From contig NZ_CP151996.1 in assembly GCF_038593855.1 (NCBI RefSeq), positions 1,240,001-1,304,000 of the forward strand: a stretch of 64,000 nucleotides of DNA, written 5' to 3'. Positions 28,103-37,066 of the stretch are shown here, piece by piece; the first letter of the stretch is position 1, and every line of letters starts with the position of its first letter. The translations under genes were made by a program, and so were the position numbers. This DNA is from Lysinibacillus sp. FSL M8-0337. Lineage in GTDB: Bacteria > Bacillota > Bacilli > Bacillales_A > Planococcaceae. A model generated the notes under the pieces. It worked only from the letters and a program-made list of their open reading frames with translations, made no database searches and was not told the DNA's origin.

Positions 28103-29114
28103 CTTCAACAACCTCCTTCTGTAGTGGAACTTTTACCTCCACTATTGTACCTTCACCAGGTACCGAAACAATTTTATACCTACAACCAATTTCCACGGCC
28201 CGCTCAGCGATATTTTGTAAACCGTAGGAAGTCGATTTATCCGCCTCTACGTCAAAGCCAAGACCATTATCTTGAATGCGTAAAATAGCAAGGTTATCTC
28301 GGGCAACAAGAAGTAGTTCAACCTCTGTTGCTTTAGAATGGCGCAATGTATTGGACAATGCTTCTTGAGCAATGCGGAATAGGTGATCTTCCTCTGCTTT
28401 TGTTAAAGCTATTTCTTCTAGTTCATATTCTATATGAAAATATACTTTTTGTTGTAGTTCAATAATTAATTCCTCTAAGCCTTGGGCGAGGGTTTTATTG
28501 TGCAATGCAACAGGGCGTAAATGCAATAATAATGCGCGCATTTCTAGCTGAGCCTGCTGTACAATTTTTTCTACTTGCTTTAAACTTTTGGCATTTTCAT
28601 CGCTTTCCGTTAAGGCGGAAAGTAACATTGAAGCGGCAAATAATTGTTGTGAAACCGAGTCATGGAGCTCGCGTGCAAGTCGTTGACGTTCGGCAATAAT
28701 GCGCTCTTGAATTACTTTATCATTGGCTTCTGCACGTTCATTGGAAAGGCGCTGTAAGCTTTTTCGTTGTGTATCAATTAACTCGCTCGTTTGGACAAGT
28801 GCTTTTTTCAGTGGTTTCGGTAGTGCATGTTTTTTAGGCAACACGAAATCAGGCTCGATTAATTCTTTTACAAAGCGAGTTGCTTGCGCCTCACGCGCAC
28901 GTGCGGTCATACTAATCCAGCTTGCAATAAAGAAACTAAGCGCAAAGAGACTGATTAAAAAGACGCCACCTAGTGGAATATTATCATAATCTTGTTGCCA
29001 CAAAGGTTCCCAAACTTTCTCATTTGGTTCACCCCAAATCGCAAAAAGGAGGCCGAATGCCGCGCCAATCAATATGAAGAATATAGTGAAAGCTCTAGAA
29101 AGAAAGGCAATCAT
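28077..29114 (-). CDS. liaS: Sensor histidine kinase LiaS
   Basis: The 345-residue kinase has two N-terminal TM helices with a short outer loop, a linker, HisKA_3 ([19 protein letters not shown], phospho-His) and an HATPase domain ([35 protein letters not shown]). This intramembrane-sensing layout is that of LiaS/VraS. It phosphorylates LiaR upon cell-wall stress such as lipid II-binding antibiotics. Its ATG overlaps the liaF stop (ATGA). Confidence 0.94.
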   Translation of the reverse strand: MIAFLSRAFTIFFILIGAAFGLLFAIWGEPNEKVWEPLWQQDYDNIPLGGVFLISLFALSFFIASWISMTARAREAQATRFVKELIEPDFVLPKKHALPKPLKKALVQTSELIDTQRKSLQRLSNERAEANDKVIQERIIAERQRLARELHDSVSQQLFAASMLLSALTESDENAKSLKQVEKIVQQAQLEMRALLLHLRPVALHNKTLAQGLEELIIELQQKVYFHIEYELEEIALTKAEEDHLFRIAQEALSNTLRHSKATEVELLLVARDNLAILRIQDNGLGFDVEADKSTSYGLQNIAERAVEIGCRYKIVSVPGEGTIVEVKVPLQKEVVEVDSSINSG

Positions 29115-29791
29115 TTACGTAGCACCTCCAAATCTCCTAGCCATGTAGCGACATGAATGACGAGGGTACGTTTTGCATCCTCAGGGTTGCCATCTGAGAA
29201 CACGATACTTTCATTCAAAAGCCGCTGTGGATGTCTTTGCAAACATGTAAAGTCTCCAAATAGCGTTGTGTAGTGTAAGCGAAAAGGAACTTCATAAGGA
29301 ACATAAATCTGTACTTTACCAATGCCTTGTCTAATCGTTACGAGACTTGGACCAGCAGGTAAAATTGTTTGGGTTGTATCAATTGTAATGTCACCAGCGA
29401 GTCGTTGAATTTGTACATCTTGCCATTTGTAAGCATCTTCAGGCGCAGGTATTGTACCGAATAGTTCATTTTCAGTTGCCGGCAACTTATCAAATTCCAA
29501 TGTGACGATTTTCGGTTCGTTTTCTCGTTGTAAGTATTGATAGAGCATGTATAAGAGCAGTATGACGATAAATAATCGCAAACTCCACATCGTAAAGAGA
29601 GCAATCGCAATAAAGAAAATTCCTGTCCATTTTAAAAATCGCTTGTTTTTTGAAAAGCTTAAATAGAGCAGGACAGCACCGATTAACAAACAAAAAGCAC
29701 CGCCATTATTGAAAATGGTTAGCTCTACAAATACGAGTAAAAAGAAGCATAGTACCCAAAATGTGAGTTTATTTGTTGTGAAGTTTTGCAA
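29111..29791 (-). CDS. liaF: LiaF, membrane inhibitor of the LiaSR system
   Basis: The ~226-residue protein has four N-terminal TM segments and a C-terminal soluble domain (IQRLAGDITIDTTQTILPAG ... QGIGKVQIYVPYEVPF ... NAEL-like NESIVFSDG). This is the LiaF/VraT pattern. TTG 29791 is preferred (AAGGGTGA SD 5 nt upstream); the frame also extends to a GTG at 29800 that lies inside the SD. It is co-transcribed with liaS and liaR. Confidence 0.88.
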   Translation of the reverse strand: MQNFTTNKLTFWVLCFFLLVFVELTIFNNGGAFCLLIGAVLLYLSFSKNKRFLKWTGIFFIAIALFTMWSLRLFIVILLLYMLYQYLQRENEPKIVTLEFDKLPATENELFGTIPAPEDAYKWQDVQIQRLAGDITIDTTQTILPAGPSLVTIRQGIGKVQIYVPYEVPFRLHYTTLFGDFTCLQRHPQRLLNESIVFSDGNPEDAKRTLVIHVATWLGDLEVLRK

Positions 29792-29880
29792 TAGGGTCAC
29801 CCTTCTTTCTACTATGTAATATTTTACAACAAGAAATAATGCGCCGCTTTTAGTGGCGCATTTCTTTCTATTATAACATG

Positions 29881-30519
29881 TTATTTCTTTTCAATGAGTA
29901 GTGGTGAAACAGCTTCAGTTGAATTTTTTTCAAGCGCTGCTAGGCGTGCTTCGAAAGTTGTTACCTCATGATCTTTGTCGATACGATGGGCAAGTTTATC
30001 GATATAGGATTCTAAATCTTCGAAATTCGTTTTATTGTTGTTTGCAATCATGCCATCCATTTGATGGTGCGCACGTGTAACATTTTCTTTGCCCATTAGC
30101 TGTAATTGACGAACTTTCATATCTTTAATTTTGTGTTTCATTGTTTCAAATTTGCGTTCAAGTTCAAAGTATTCACGCGTGTTCACCTCGATACTTGTCT
30201 GTAATGCATGGTTACGAGCAGTATAGGCTGCTACTTCGTCAGAAGCAAAATCAATTAAATCTTGCTCGCCACTCGCAAGTGCTAATTGAAGTTGTGCTTC
30301 ACGTTTTGCTAGTAAATCGGCATTTTGTTTAAGCTCCAGTTCCATTTTTTCTTTTAGTTTGCCCTGACGCTCTAATAATGTACCTGTTTGCTCTGTTTGT
30401 TTTTCAGCCTCACGAATGTATTGATTTAACAAAGCAATAGGATTTTTTTCTTCCTTTTTATCAAATAATTGATGTAAGTCTGCTTCAATTGTGTATCTAA
30501 AACGTTGTAATAAGTTCAT
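29881..30519 (-). CDS. liaH: LiaH, PspA/IM30-family phage-shock protein
   Basis: The 212-residue, mostly coiled-coil protein begins NLLQRFRYTIEADLHQLFDK and continues NPIALLNQYIREAEKQ, the conserved PspA start. PspA proteins bind stressed membranes and polymerise there. It lies 16 nt behind liaI and 80 nt upstream of liaF, matching the liaIH-F-S-R order. An SD, AAAGGAGCG, precedes it. Confidence 0.93.
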   Translation of the reverse strand: MNLLQRFRYTIEADLHQLFDKKEEKNPIALLNQYIREAEKQTEQTGTLLERQGKLKEKMELELKQNADLLAKREAQLQLALASGEQDLIDFASDEVAAYTARNHALQTSIEVNTREYFELERKFETMKHKIKDMKVRQLQLMGKENVTRAHHQMDGMIANNNKTNFEDLESYIDKLAHRIDKDHEVTTFEARLAALEKNSTEAVSPLLIEKK

Positions 30520-30535
30520 TTTTAGTTCGCTCCTT

Positions 30536-30889
30536 TTATTTTGTTAAGTTTGACCATTCTTTTTCAAAGTTTGTAAACGGATCTTCTTCTTTCGCTTCAA
30601 TTGTTGGGATGTTCACTTCTTCGCCATTCCATTTTTTATAAATCACATAAATAATGGCGATTGCTGCAAGACCAATCATTGCTGGGATATTAGAGATAGC
30701 CGATAGTACACCGATTAAACCAACTGTAAACCAAATAATTTTTGCAAATGTCGATTTACTACCAATGTAGAAGTGCATGCCTAGTGCAACGAATGCAACT
30801 GAAAATACTAGACCAGTAATTGGTCCAATTAAGGCAAGTGCGACACATGCTGCAATAATACCTCCAGTTAGTAAAAGAAATTTTTTCAT
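30536..30889 (-). CDS. liaI: LiaI-like small membrane protein
   Basis: The 117-residue protein has three or four hydrophobic segments (LLLTGGIIAACVALALIGP, GLVFSVAFVALGMHFYIG, IIWFTVGLIGVLS, IGLAAIAIIYVIY) and an acidic tail. In B. subtilis LiaI anchors LiaH at the membrane. The gene is first in the operon. It is close to B. subtilis LiaI in size and position, so the assignment rests largely on context. Confidence 0.8.
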   Translation of the reverse strand: MKKFLLLTGGIIAACVALALIGPITGLVFSVAFVALGMHFYIGSKSTFAKIIWFTVGLIGVLSAISNIPAMIGLAAIAIIYVIYKKWNGEEVNIPTIEAKEEDPFTNFEKEWSNLTK

Positions 30890-30966
30890 ATGTTTTAGCT
30901 CCTTTCGTTTGTACCTTTATGTTACCTGCTTACAAGAACATCTAAAACGGACTGGAAATGGATTTT

Positions 30967-30982
30967 CCTCTAGGTCTTGAGG
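30967..30982. promoter_or_regulatory. Inverted repeat upstream of the lia operon
   Basis: CCTCTAGGTCTTGAGG is an imperfect palindrome about 80 bp upstream of the liaI start. Its place fits a LiaR operator, but I cannot confirm that the sequence matches a known LiaR site. Confidence 0.35.
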
Positions 30983-31119
30983 CGGAGCAGTTATTTTTTA
31001 AGCTGAAAGTAGAAGGTTTTCGACAAAAATAGAAGATGGTTGCCTCCTTCGTTTGACAAATTAACTAGAGACAATCCGCTATACTTACGTTAAAGAAACT
31101 GAGCGAAGGGGGATTTCTG

Positions 31120-31545
31120 GTGAGAACCTATTCCATATATAAAATAAAAGAAGAGCATTTAACGTTTATTTTCGGCAGAGAGCGTAAGTTGTTAGAGATG
31201 ATGCAAGGCTGTGAAGATGCCAATGAGAAATCCTTAAAAGAACTCGCGTATATATGTGAAACTGTTCGCTTCGATGACATTGCCATCATGTTAGAAGCAC
31301 AGCTAGATTCCAAATATGCACATTTAGAAAGAGCGCGTAATGCTTTATTTTTAGAACATCCGATAAAAGGAAAAATGGCGATTTATCTAGTAGATCGTAA
31401 AATTTGTGTCTATTGCGAAGGCTCACGTATGCTTGATTTGGACTTATTTCAAATGCTAGCAAAGATGAGTGAGCGTTTTATTGCCTTTAATAAACAAGAT
31501 AATGAGTGTGGTTGGCTAAAGCCGATGAAGTATACAATGCACTAG
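31120..31545 (+). CDS. sirA: SirA, sporulation inhibitor of replication
   Basis: The 141-residue protein begins RTYSIYKIKEEHLTFIFGRE and ends NECGWLKPMKY. These are the two ends conserved in the SirA (YneE) family (GRE... and GWLxPxK). SirA binds DnaA domain I to stop new replication rounds during sporulation. GTG 31120 follows AAGGGGGATTT. Placement right before yneF is as in B. subtilis; the link to tkt is broken by the IS and lia genes. Confidence 0.85.
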   Translation: MRTYSIYKIKEEHLTFIFGRERKLLEMMQGCEDANEKSLKELAYICETVRFDDIAIMLEAQLDSKYAHLERARNALFLEHPIKGKMAIYLVDRKICVYCEGSRMLDLDLFQMLAKMSERFIAFNKQDNECGWLKPMKYTMH

Positions 31546-31645
31546 GATTTTTCACTATAATATATAGTAACACGCTAGTATTTGGTGTATAATGGAGCGT
31601 GGAGAGTTTTTTTCTCGGTATATTGTAGTGGAGGAGGTTGGTTGT

Positions 31646-31864
31646 ATGCCTACATGGGGCTGGATTATTATTGTAATTATCGCATTAGCAGCTGGTGCAG
31701 CACTTGGTTTCTACTTTGCACGTCAAGCTATGATGAAATATTTAAAAGAGAACCCACCAATTAACGAACAAATGATTCGAATGATGATGGCACAAATGGG
31801 TCGTACGCCGTCTGAAAAGCAAGTACGCCAAATGATGACGCAAATGAACAAATTCCAAAAATAA
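31646..31864 (+). CDS. yneF: YneF, UPF0154 membrane protein
   Basis: The 72-residue protein has one N-terminal TM (WIIIVIIALAAGAALGFYFAR) and a conserved tail, NPPINEQMIRMMMAQMGRTP followed by SEKQVRQMM, diagnostic for UPF0154. ATG 31646 follows GGAGGAGG; the frame is open further upstream but without an SD. Function unknown. Confidence 0.93.
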   Translation: MPTWGWIIIVIIALAAGAALGFYFARQAMMKYLKENPPINEQMIRMMMAQMGRTPSEKQVRQMMTQMNKFQK

Positions 31865-31879
31865 TTGGAGTTTTTAAGG

Positions 31880-31912
31880 AGCAACTGGTTTAGGTAACCG
31901 GTTGCTTTTTTC
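31880..31912 (+). terminator. Terminator after yneF
   Basis: An 11-bp stem (AGCAACTGGTT / AACCGGTTGCT) is followed by six T residues. Confidence 0.85.
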
Positions 31913-32011
31913 GTTGACGTTTCTCGAAGAAGTGCATAAAAAAGGTGCTCAGATGAAGGAAGAGAATGGATTCATCTAAGCACGATTCTTCGGTGGTCTT
32001 GACAATATTTC

Positions 32012-33016
32012 CTATATGGAATGTACATCCATTAAATCGATTTCCGTGCCGAGAAATGTTTGAAAGGATAGTAATGATTGTTTCAATAACGTAGTGGGGA
32101 TATCTTTCATAATAAAAACAATATGTGAAATCTGCATATTTTCTGGCCATTCACTTAAATGAATAGGTGGATGAATGATATGTTGAACACCATTTAAGAT
32201 GATGGGTCCTGTTTCACCGACATCTAGCATTCCTTTCACTCGAAGAATGTTTTCTCCTCTTGCATAAAGCAATAAGCTAAGCCATACCCCGAAACTATTC
32301 CAATTTAAAGGTTGCAAAAAAGCAAAAGAAATCGATTGAATTTGCGATGTATGATTGCAAGGTGGTAGCTGATAGTTGCTAGGTAGCCGACTGTTACAAA
32401 ATTTACTGTCCACATATAAAATGGATGGCTCCACGTTGCCATTTTCCACTTGAATGATTGTACAGGTTGGGTTAATCCTTTTTATTTCAGCACGAATAAA
32501 ATCAAGTTCTTCCTTTGTTACTAAATCGATTTTCGTTAGTGCGACGGTATCAGCTACTGAGATTTGCTTAACGGTTGCTTCATGATGGCGCATTTGCATG
32601 GCACCGTTTTTCGCATCGACGGTCGTGATGATACCATCTACTGAAAAGTGATGTTGTAAAATGGGATTCGTTATGATGGTAAATAATATAGGAGCGGGGT
32701 CAGCTAAACCTGTTGTTTCAATAATAATCCGATCAAACTCAATTTCACCTTGTTCATAACGAAATAAGTAGTTTTCTAATTCTTCCACTAAATCTTCACG
32801 TGCTTGACAACAAATACAGCCACCTTGTAGTAAGCCCGTTTGTTCTTCTGCCTGGCTTAGCAAATAATGATCTAAGCCGATTTTGCCAAACTCATTAACG
32901 ATAACAGCGATATTTTCCTTAAGCTGATGATGCGTTAATAAGTTTTGTAACAATGTCGTTTTACCGCTACCTAAGCTCCCAGTAATGATTGTCACTGCTT
33001 TTTTTGTTGTGCTCAT
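32012..33016 (-). CDS. CobW/G3E-family GTPase, putative metallochaperone
   Basis: The 334-residue protein has a P-loop (TGSLGSGKTTLL), the metal-binding GCICC (CxCC motif), a switch region with IIETTGLADPAPI, the base motif ALTKIDLV and a C-terminal CobW-C-like domain. G3E GTPases hand Zn, Co or Fe to client enzymes. The neighbours on the same strand are a CxxC protein (4-bp overlap) and a metal-dependent deacetylase, which is the likely client. Which metal is inference. Confidence 0.88.
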   Translation of the reverse strand: MSTTKKAVTIITGSLGSGKTTLLQNLLTHHQLKENIAVIVNEFGKIGLDHYLLSQAEEQTGLLQGGCICCQAREDLVEELENYLFRYEQGEIEFDRIIIETTGLADPAPILFTIITNPILQHHFSVDGIITTVDAKNGAMQMRHHEATVKQISVADTVALTKIDLVTKEELDFIRAEIKRINPTCTIIQVENGNVEPSILYVDSKFCNSRLPSNYQLPPCNHTSQIQSISFAFLQPLNWNSFGVWLSLLLYARGENILRVKGMLDVGETGPIILNGVQHIIHPPIHLSEWPENMQISHIVFIMKDIPTTLLKQSLLSFQTFLGTEIDLMDVHSI

Positions 33017-33348
33017 GTATCTTCACTCAATTCGATTTTGTCCATAAGGTTAGCGCTCAGTGGATCAATGGCAAAGCCAAGTAATTTTTCGACTTCCACC
33101 CATAAAGTACCTAAATCATGCACGATGGACGAATTGCCTTTTAAATCGTTAAGAATAAATTTACTGCCATTCCAATCCGTTAGCTTTAACTGATAGAAAA
33201 CTAAAATTTTATTGATGAAATGAACGCGCTCTATTCTTGATTGCTGTCGAACACGCTGTAAGTCACCAACGATAATTTCCGATGAAGCATCATTTTTAAA
33301 GTCCGTCCAATGTACGTTCGAAATAAAATCACCACAAAAAATACACAT
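33013..33348 (-). CDS. Small unknown protein with N-terminal CxxC
   Basis: This 111-residue protein starts MCIFCGDFISNVHWTDF. The N-terminal CxxC could bind metal or be redox active. The rest is soluble and without TM. It starts at ATG 33348 after AAGGGG with good spacing, and its stop overlaps the CobW gene by 4 nt, so the two are coupled. I do not recognise a family. Partnership with the CobW GTPase is inferred from coupling. Confidence 0.7.
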   Translation of the reverse strand: MCIFCGDFISNVHWTDFKNDASSEIIVGDLQRVRQQSRIERVHFINKILVFYQLKLTDWNGSKFILNDLKGNSSIVHDLGTLWVEVEKLLGFAIDPLSANLMDKIELSEDT

Positions 33349-33359
33349 AAACGGACCCC

Positions 33360-34238
33360 TTATATGCGCGGATGACGTTTTGCGAAATCGTCCGCAATGT
33401 CATTAAATGTAACCCACCGTATATGTTCATGGGTATTAATATAGGTGATTATGCGATCATGCATTTGTAATACTTGCGGACGTCCACTGACATCTGGATG
33501 GATTGTCATCGTAAAGACAGCATAATCCATATTTTCGTAAACCCAATCGAATTGATCTTTCCACATTTGTTCAATATCACGCGGATTAACAAAGCCATGA
33601 CTGTTTGGCGATTTTTTAATAAACATCATTGGCGGTAAATCATCCAAATACCAATTGCCAGGGATTTCAATTAAATCGGTTTCTTCGCCTCTTTCTAACG
33701 GTTTCATCCACTCTTCCGCTTGTTTACTATAATCAATTTTTGTCCATTTATCCCCGACCCGTACATAATACGGTGTAAAGTCATTATGCATTAAACTGTG
33801 ATCGTATTTAATGCCGTGCTTAAGTAATAATTCATTTGTTACATCTGAAAACTCCCACCAAGGTGCCACATAGCCAGTCGGTTTTTTCCCTGTTAATTCT
33901 TCAATAAGTTGTATGGACTTGACTAATACTTCTTCCTCTTGTTTCAGTGTCATGGCAATAGGATTTTCATGGGAGTAGCCATGTGCGCCAATTTCATGAC
34001 CTCGTTCAAAAACATCTTTCATTTCCTTTGGGAACGTTTCAATTGAATGCCCAGGAATAAACCAAGATGTTTTAATGTTATGTTTATCGAATAAATCTAA
34101 CAGTCTTGGCGTACCGACTTCCCCTGCAAATAAACCACGTGAAATATCATCAGGGGAATCTTCGCCTCCATAAGACCCTAACCAACCTGCTACAGCATCA
34201 ACGTCAACACCATATGCAACTAAAATCTCTTTTTGCAT
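33360..34238 (-). CDS. PuuE-type polysaccharide deacetylase / cyclic amidohydrolase
   Basis: The 292-residue protein belongs to the NodB-fold family. [13 protein letters not shown] holds the catalytic/metal Asp, and [14 protein letters not shown] the metal-binding histidines. The sequence resembles, from memory, the branch with PuuE allantoinases and H. pylori PgdA (HP0310). The nearby isochorismatase, nitrilase and NCS1 permease genes favour a ring-opening amidase role on a ureide or nucleobase derivative over wall deacetylation. No signal peptide is present, also favouring a cytosolic role. Divergent from the activator gene. Confidence 0.82.
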   Translation of the reverse strand: MQKEILVAYGVDVDAVAGWLGSYGGEDSPDDISRGLFAGEVGTPRLLDLFDKHNIKTSWFIPGHSIETFPKEMKDVFERGHEIGAHGYSHENPIAMTLKQEEEVLVKSIQLIEELTGKKPTGYVAPWWEFSDVTNELLLKHGIKYDHSLMHNDFTPYYVRVGDKWTKIDYSKQAEEWMKPLERGEETDLIEIPGNWYLDDLPPMMFIKKSPNSHGFVNPRDIEQMWKDQFDWVYENMDYAVFTMTIHPDVSGRPQVLQMHDRIITYINTHEHIRWVTFNDIADDFAKRHPRI

Positions 34239-34322
34239 CTCGCATCCATCCCTTTATGATTTTTACCATTAGTCTAACGAAAAATAGAAAGCTTGTAATA
34301 TATTTTTAAAAATATTTAGAAA

Positions 34323-34340
34323 ATATGCATAATTGCATAT
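34323..34340. promoter_or_regulatory. Perfect inverted repeat between divergent operons
   Basis: ATATGCA-TAAT-TGCATAT is a perfect 7-bp inverted repeat with a 4-nt spacer, 46 bp before the activator start and next to a TATAAT box (34350-34355). It is a candidate operator for autoregulation. A related TGCAATTGCA occurs at 36734-36743, upstream of the sigma-54 promoter. Confidence 0.4.
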
Positions 34341-34385
34341 CACTTATGTTATAATGCTGAAAAAATAAAAGAATGGAGAGGTACT

Positions 34386-36068
34386 ATGCTTGGAAATATA
34401 AAAATTTCTGCCGAAATAATCGAAAAATTGCCATTGGCATCCATTATTTACGATGAAAATTTTTCTATTAAAATGCTAAATACCAAAGCACAAAAAGCCA
34501 TTCAACGTAATCGTGAAATTATCAATCACAGGAAATTACTCCCGATATTAAAAGAAACATTAAGGACCGAGATTCCTTTAATGAAACAGCTTATTTGCGC
34601 TGACCAAACATATCAATTTTTCTTTTCTAGAATGATGGAGAAAGGAAATTATTACATATTAGTTTCCATCAATTCAACATGGCCGTATCAGCAAGAGTAT
34701 GAGCGTTATAAAGAGGAAAGCGAGGATTTAAAAGCGATTTTTGAGTCTACTTACGATGTGCTTTATGTATCTGACCACAAAGGGAAGACATTAAGAGTGA
34801 GTGCTCCTTGTAAACAAATATGGGGTGTAAGTGAAGAACAACTGATAGGTAAAAATGTTTTAGAGCTGGAAAGAGAGGGGGTATATCAACCTTCGATTAC
34901 AAGATTAGTATTAGAAAGCAACAAGAAAATATCGACAATTCAACGAACGAAAAATAACAGACGGCTTTTAGTTGTCGGAACGCCTATTAAAAATAAACAA
35001 GGCGAAATTATGCGGGTAGTCAATGCTTCTAGAGACATTACAAATATTAAAAATTTACAACAAGAAATCCAACGTTTGACAAGTATACTTCATGACTATC
35101 AACATGAACTGTGCCAAGAGGATAGCCAATCAACAAGTCCGCTTATCTATCAAAGTAAGCAGCTAGAAATGGCAGTAGCACTTGCCAAACGGGTGGCAGC
35201 AGTAGAGTCGACCGTCTTAATTTTAGGAGAGACTGGTGTTGGCAAAGAGGTTTTTGCCAATTTTATTCATGAAATGAGCGAGCGTAAAAACAAGCCATTT
35301 ATTAAAATCAATTGCAGTGCTATTCCTGATAACTTACTTGAATCCGAATTATTTGGTTATGAAAAGGGTGCATTTACTGGTGCAAATAGAGAAGGGAAAA
35401 TCGGTTTATTCGAACTTGCTCATAATGGAACATTGTTGTTAGATGAAATCGGCGATATGCCTCTATCTTTGCAAATAAAATTACTTCGCGTCATTCAAGA
35501 AAAAGCGTTACAGCGTATTGGTAGCGCTAAAATAATCCGTATCAATGTTCGATTTATAGCAGCAACCCATCGAAATCTTGCTGAAGAAGTTAAAAAAGGA
35601 ACATTTAGAGAGGATTTATATTATCGATTAAATGTCGTGCCAATCCATTTACCTCCTTTACGTGAAAGAAAAGAAGATATACTGCCGTTAGCGACTTATT
35701 TTTTAACGAATCTAAATAATAAATATCATACATCCAAAACATTGCATTCAACTTTTAACGAAAAATTAACAAAGTATGAGTGGCCAGGCAATATAAGAGA
35801 ATTACAAAATGTAATCGAACGTTGTTATGTTATGAGTGACTCAAATAATATGACAAGTGAAACGCTAGCATTAGCACTAAACGAAAATAATAGTAAATCT
35901 GTGCAAGTCAAAGACATTATGCCATTAAAAAAGTGTGTAGAATTTGCGGAAAAGGAATTATTGCAACTGGCATTTGACACATGTAAATCGACTGTGGAAA
36001 TGGCAAAATTATTAGAAGTGAATCAGTCAACAATTAGTAGAAAAATGGCTAAATTCAATATTCGATAA
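34386..36068 (+). CDS. Sigma-54-dependent transcriptional activator with PAS domains
   Basis: The 560-residue protein has an N-terminal PAS-like region (~1-110), a second PAS domain (~112-225, ending [11 protein letters not shown]), and an AAA+ domain (~250-470) with Walker [10 protein letters not shown], the sigma-54 contact loop GAFTGA, Walker B LLLDEIGD and arginine-rich LRERKEDI. The C-terminal HTH ([20 protein letters not shown]) is of TyrR type. It should open sigma-54 promoters, and one lies at 36963-36980 ahead of the nitrilase gene. The PAS domains probably sense a metabolite of this pathway. Confidence 0.94.
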   Translation: MLGNIKISAEIIEKLPLASIIYDENFSIKMLNTKAQKAIQRNREIINHRKLLPILKETLRTEIPLMKQLICADQTYQFFFSRMMEKGNYYILVSINSTWPYQQEYERYKEESEDLKAIFESTYDVLYVSDHKGKTLRVSAPCKQIWGVSEEQLIGKNVLELEREGVYQPSITRLVLESNKKISTIQRTKNNRRLLVVGTPIKNKQGEIMRVVNASRDITNIKNLQQEIQRLTSILHDYQHELCQEDSQSTSPLIYQSKQLEMAVALAKRVAAVESTVLILGETGVGKEVFANFIHEMSERKNKPFIKINCSAIPDNLLESELFGYEKGAFTGANREGKIGLFELAHNGTLLLDEIGDMPLSLQIKLLRVIQEKALQRIGSAKIIRINVRFIAATHRNLAEEVKKGTFREDLYYRLNVVPIHLPPLRERKEDILPLATYFLTNLNNKYHTSKTLHSTFNEKLTKYEWPGNIRELQNVIERCYVMSDSNNMTSETLALALNENNSKSVQVKDIMPLKKCVEFAEKELLQLAFDTCKSTVEMAKLLEVNQSTISRKMAKFNIR

Positions 36069-36150
36069 AGCCATGGATAAATAATGTATATAATGAATGA
36101 AGTGAGTGGTTTAAAACAGTATAGAGAAAATACAAATGAAAGAGGAACAC

Positions 36151-36666
36151 ATGATGAAGGCGAATGCAGATGTTTTAATCGTAATAGATTTACAAAATGG
36201 TGTATGTTTCAGCGGAGAGCATTTATTTGATTTACAAAATTTACTCACTAAAGTAAATAATCGAATTGCACTATATCGGGAACACCAAAAACCAATTATT
36301 TTTGTTCAACATTGTGATGAAGAACTGGTACCAGAAGAGGAAGTTTGGGCAATTCATGCTCATCTAAATGTACAAGAACAAGATTATTTGGTCAGAAAAG
36401 AACATGCAAATTCTTTTTACAAAACGAACTTACAAACGATTTTAGAGCAATTAGCAGTGCAACGCATAGAATTTTGCGGCGCTCAAACAGAATATTGTAT
36501 GGATGCAACGATTAAATTTGCCCATGGTTTAGGATATGAAAACTTGATGGTTCGTCATGCTACTTCTACGTTAAATAATCCATTTATGACAGCAAGAGAG
36601 ACAATTGATTTTTATGAGAATATTTGGAACAACAGATTTTTGAGATTTATAGAAGATGAGTTTTGA
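36151..36666 (+). CDS. Isochorismatase-family cysteine hydrolase
   Basis: The ~171-residue protein has the Asp (VIDLQNGV), Lys (VRKEHANSF) and Cys (GAQTEYCMDAT) triad of the isochorismatase-like hydrolases. That family includes nicotinamidase, RutB ureidoacrylate amidohydrolase and N-carbamoylsarcosine amidase. In this cluster a carbamoyl- or ureido-amide substrate is likely. ATG 36151 was chosen because AGAGG is 5 nt upstream; an in-frame ATG at 36136 is less well supported. It follows the activator gene by 82 nt and ends at a terminator. Confidence 0.85.
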   Translation: MMKANADVLIVIDLQNGVCFSGEHLFDLQNLLTKVNNRIALYREHQKPIIFVQHCDEELVPEEEVWAIHAHLNVQEQDYLVRKEHANSFYKTNLQTILEQLAVQRIEFCGAQTEYCMDATIKFAHGLGYENLMVRHATSTLNNPFMTARETIDFYENIWNNRFLRFIEDEF

Positions 36667-36690
36667 TTTAAACATATATAAGGCTATGGC

Positions 36691-36730
36691 GAAAGTGTTA
36701 GATTGACTGAATCAATCTAACACTTTTTTT
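36691..36730 (+). terminator. Terminator after isochorismatase-family gene
   Basis: A 15-bp perfect stem (AAAGTGTTAGATTGA / TCAATCTAACACTTT) with a six-base loop (CTGAAx type) is followed by a T run. The same stem is found after pdp (53043-53078). Confidence 0.88.
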
Positions 36731-36962
36731 GCGTGCAATTGCAGGCTCTATGACATCATTTTCAACTCAAGAAATGGTCTTCCAGCGATTCAAAAGTTTC
36801 TAGCAGCGCTAGTTCCATGTGTAATCCCTCTATATCCAAACGTTTAAAATTGCATCGGTGCTATGCTCAAACGCATAACTTTATAACAAAATCTTCATTG
36901 TTTTCTTATAAAATTTGCGATATTCGCGCGTTATCACAATATTTTTGAAAATGAATAAAAGG
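36731..36962 (+). other. Long upstream region of the sigma-54 promoter
   Basis: No ORF is supported here. The region contains short inverted motifs that could be activator sites: TGCAATTGCA (36734-36743) and GCAT...ATGC around 36852-36868. Its length (~230 bp) fits enhancer-type activation from a distance. Confidence 0.4.
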
Positions 36963-36980
36963 TTGGCACGATTTTTGCTT
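36963..36980 (+). promoter_or_regulatory. Sigma-54 (-24/-12) promoter
   Basis: TTGGCACGATTTTTGCTT matches the TTGGCAC-N5-TTGC consensus. The GG (36965-36966) and GC (36977-36978) doublets are separated by exactly 10 nt. It precedes the nitrilase-permease operon and is near the GAFTGA activator gene. Confidence 0.9.
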
Positions 36981-37000
36981 AGTAAACATGTATGAAGGAA

Positions 37001-37042
37001 AAGGAGGGGGATTGTATGTAGTAGATGTTAGCAGTGATTGAT
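37001..37042 (+). promoter_or_regulatory. Strong SD followed by a start-stop mini-ORF in the leader
   Basis: AAGGAGGGGG (37001-37010) is followed at 37016 by ATG TAG, a start codon directly before a stop. A TTG at 37012 opens a nine-codon frame ending at TGA 37041. The nitrilase start lies further down (37067) with its own SD. The element could regulate or reinitiate translation, or be a decayed start. Confidence 0.4.
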
Positions 37043-37066
37043 TTTATAAAAAAATGGGGAGTGATT

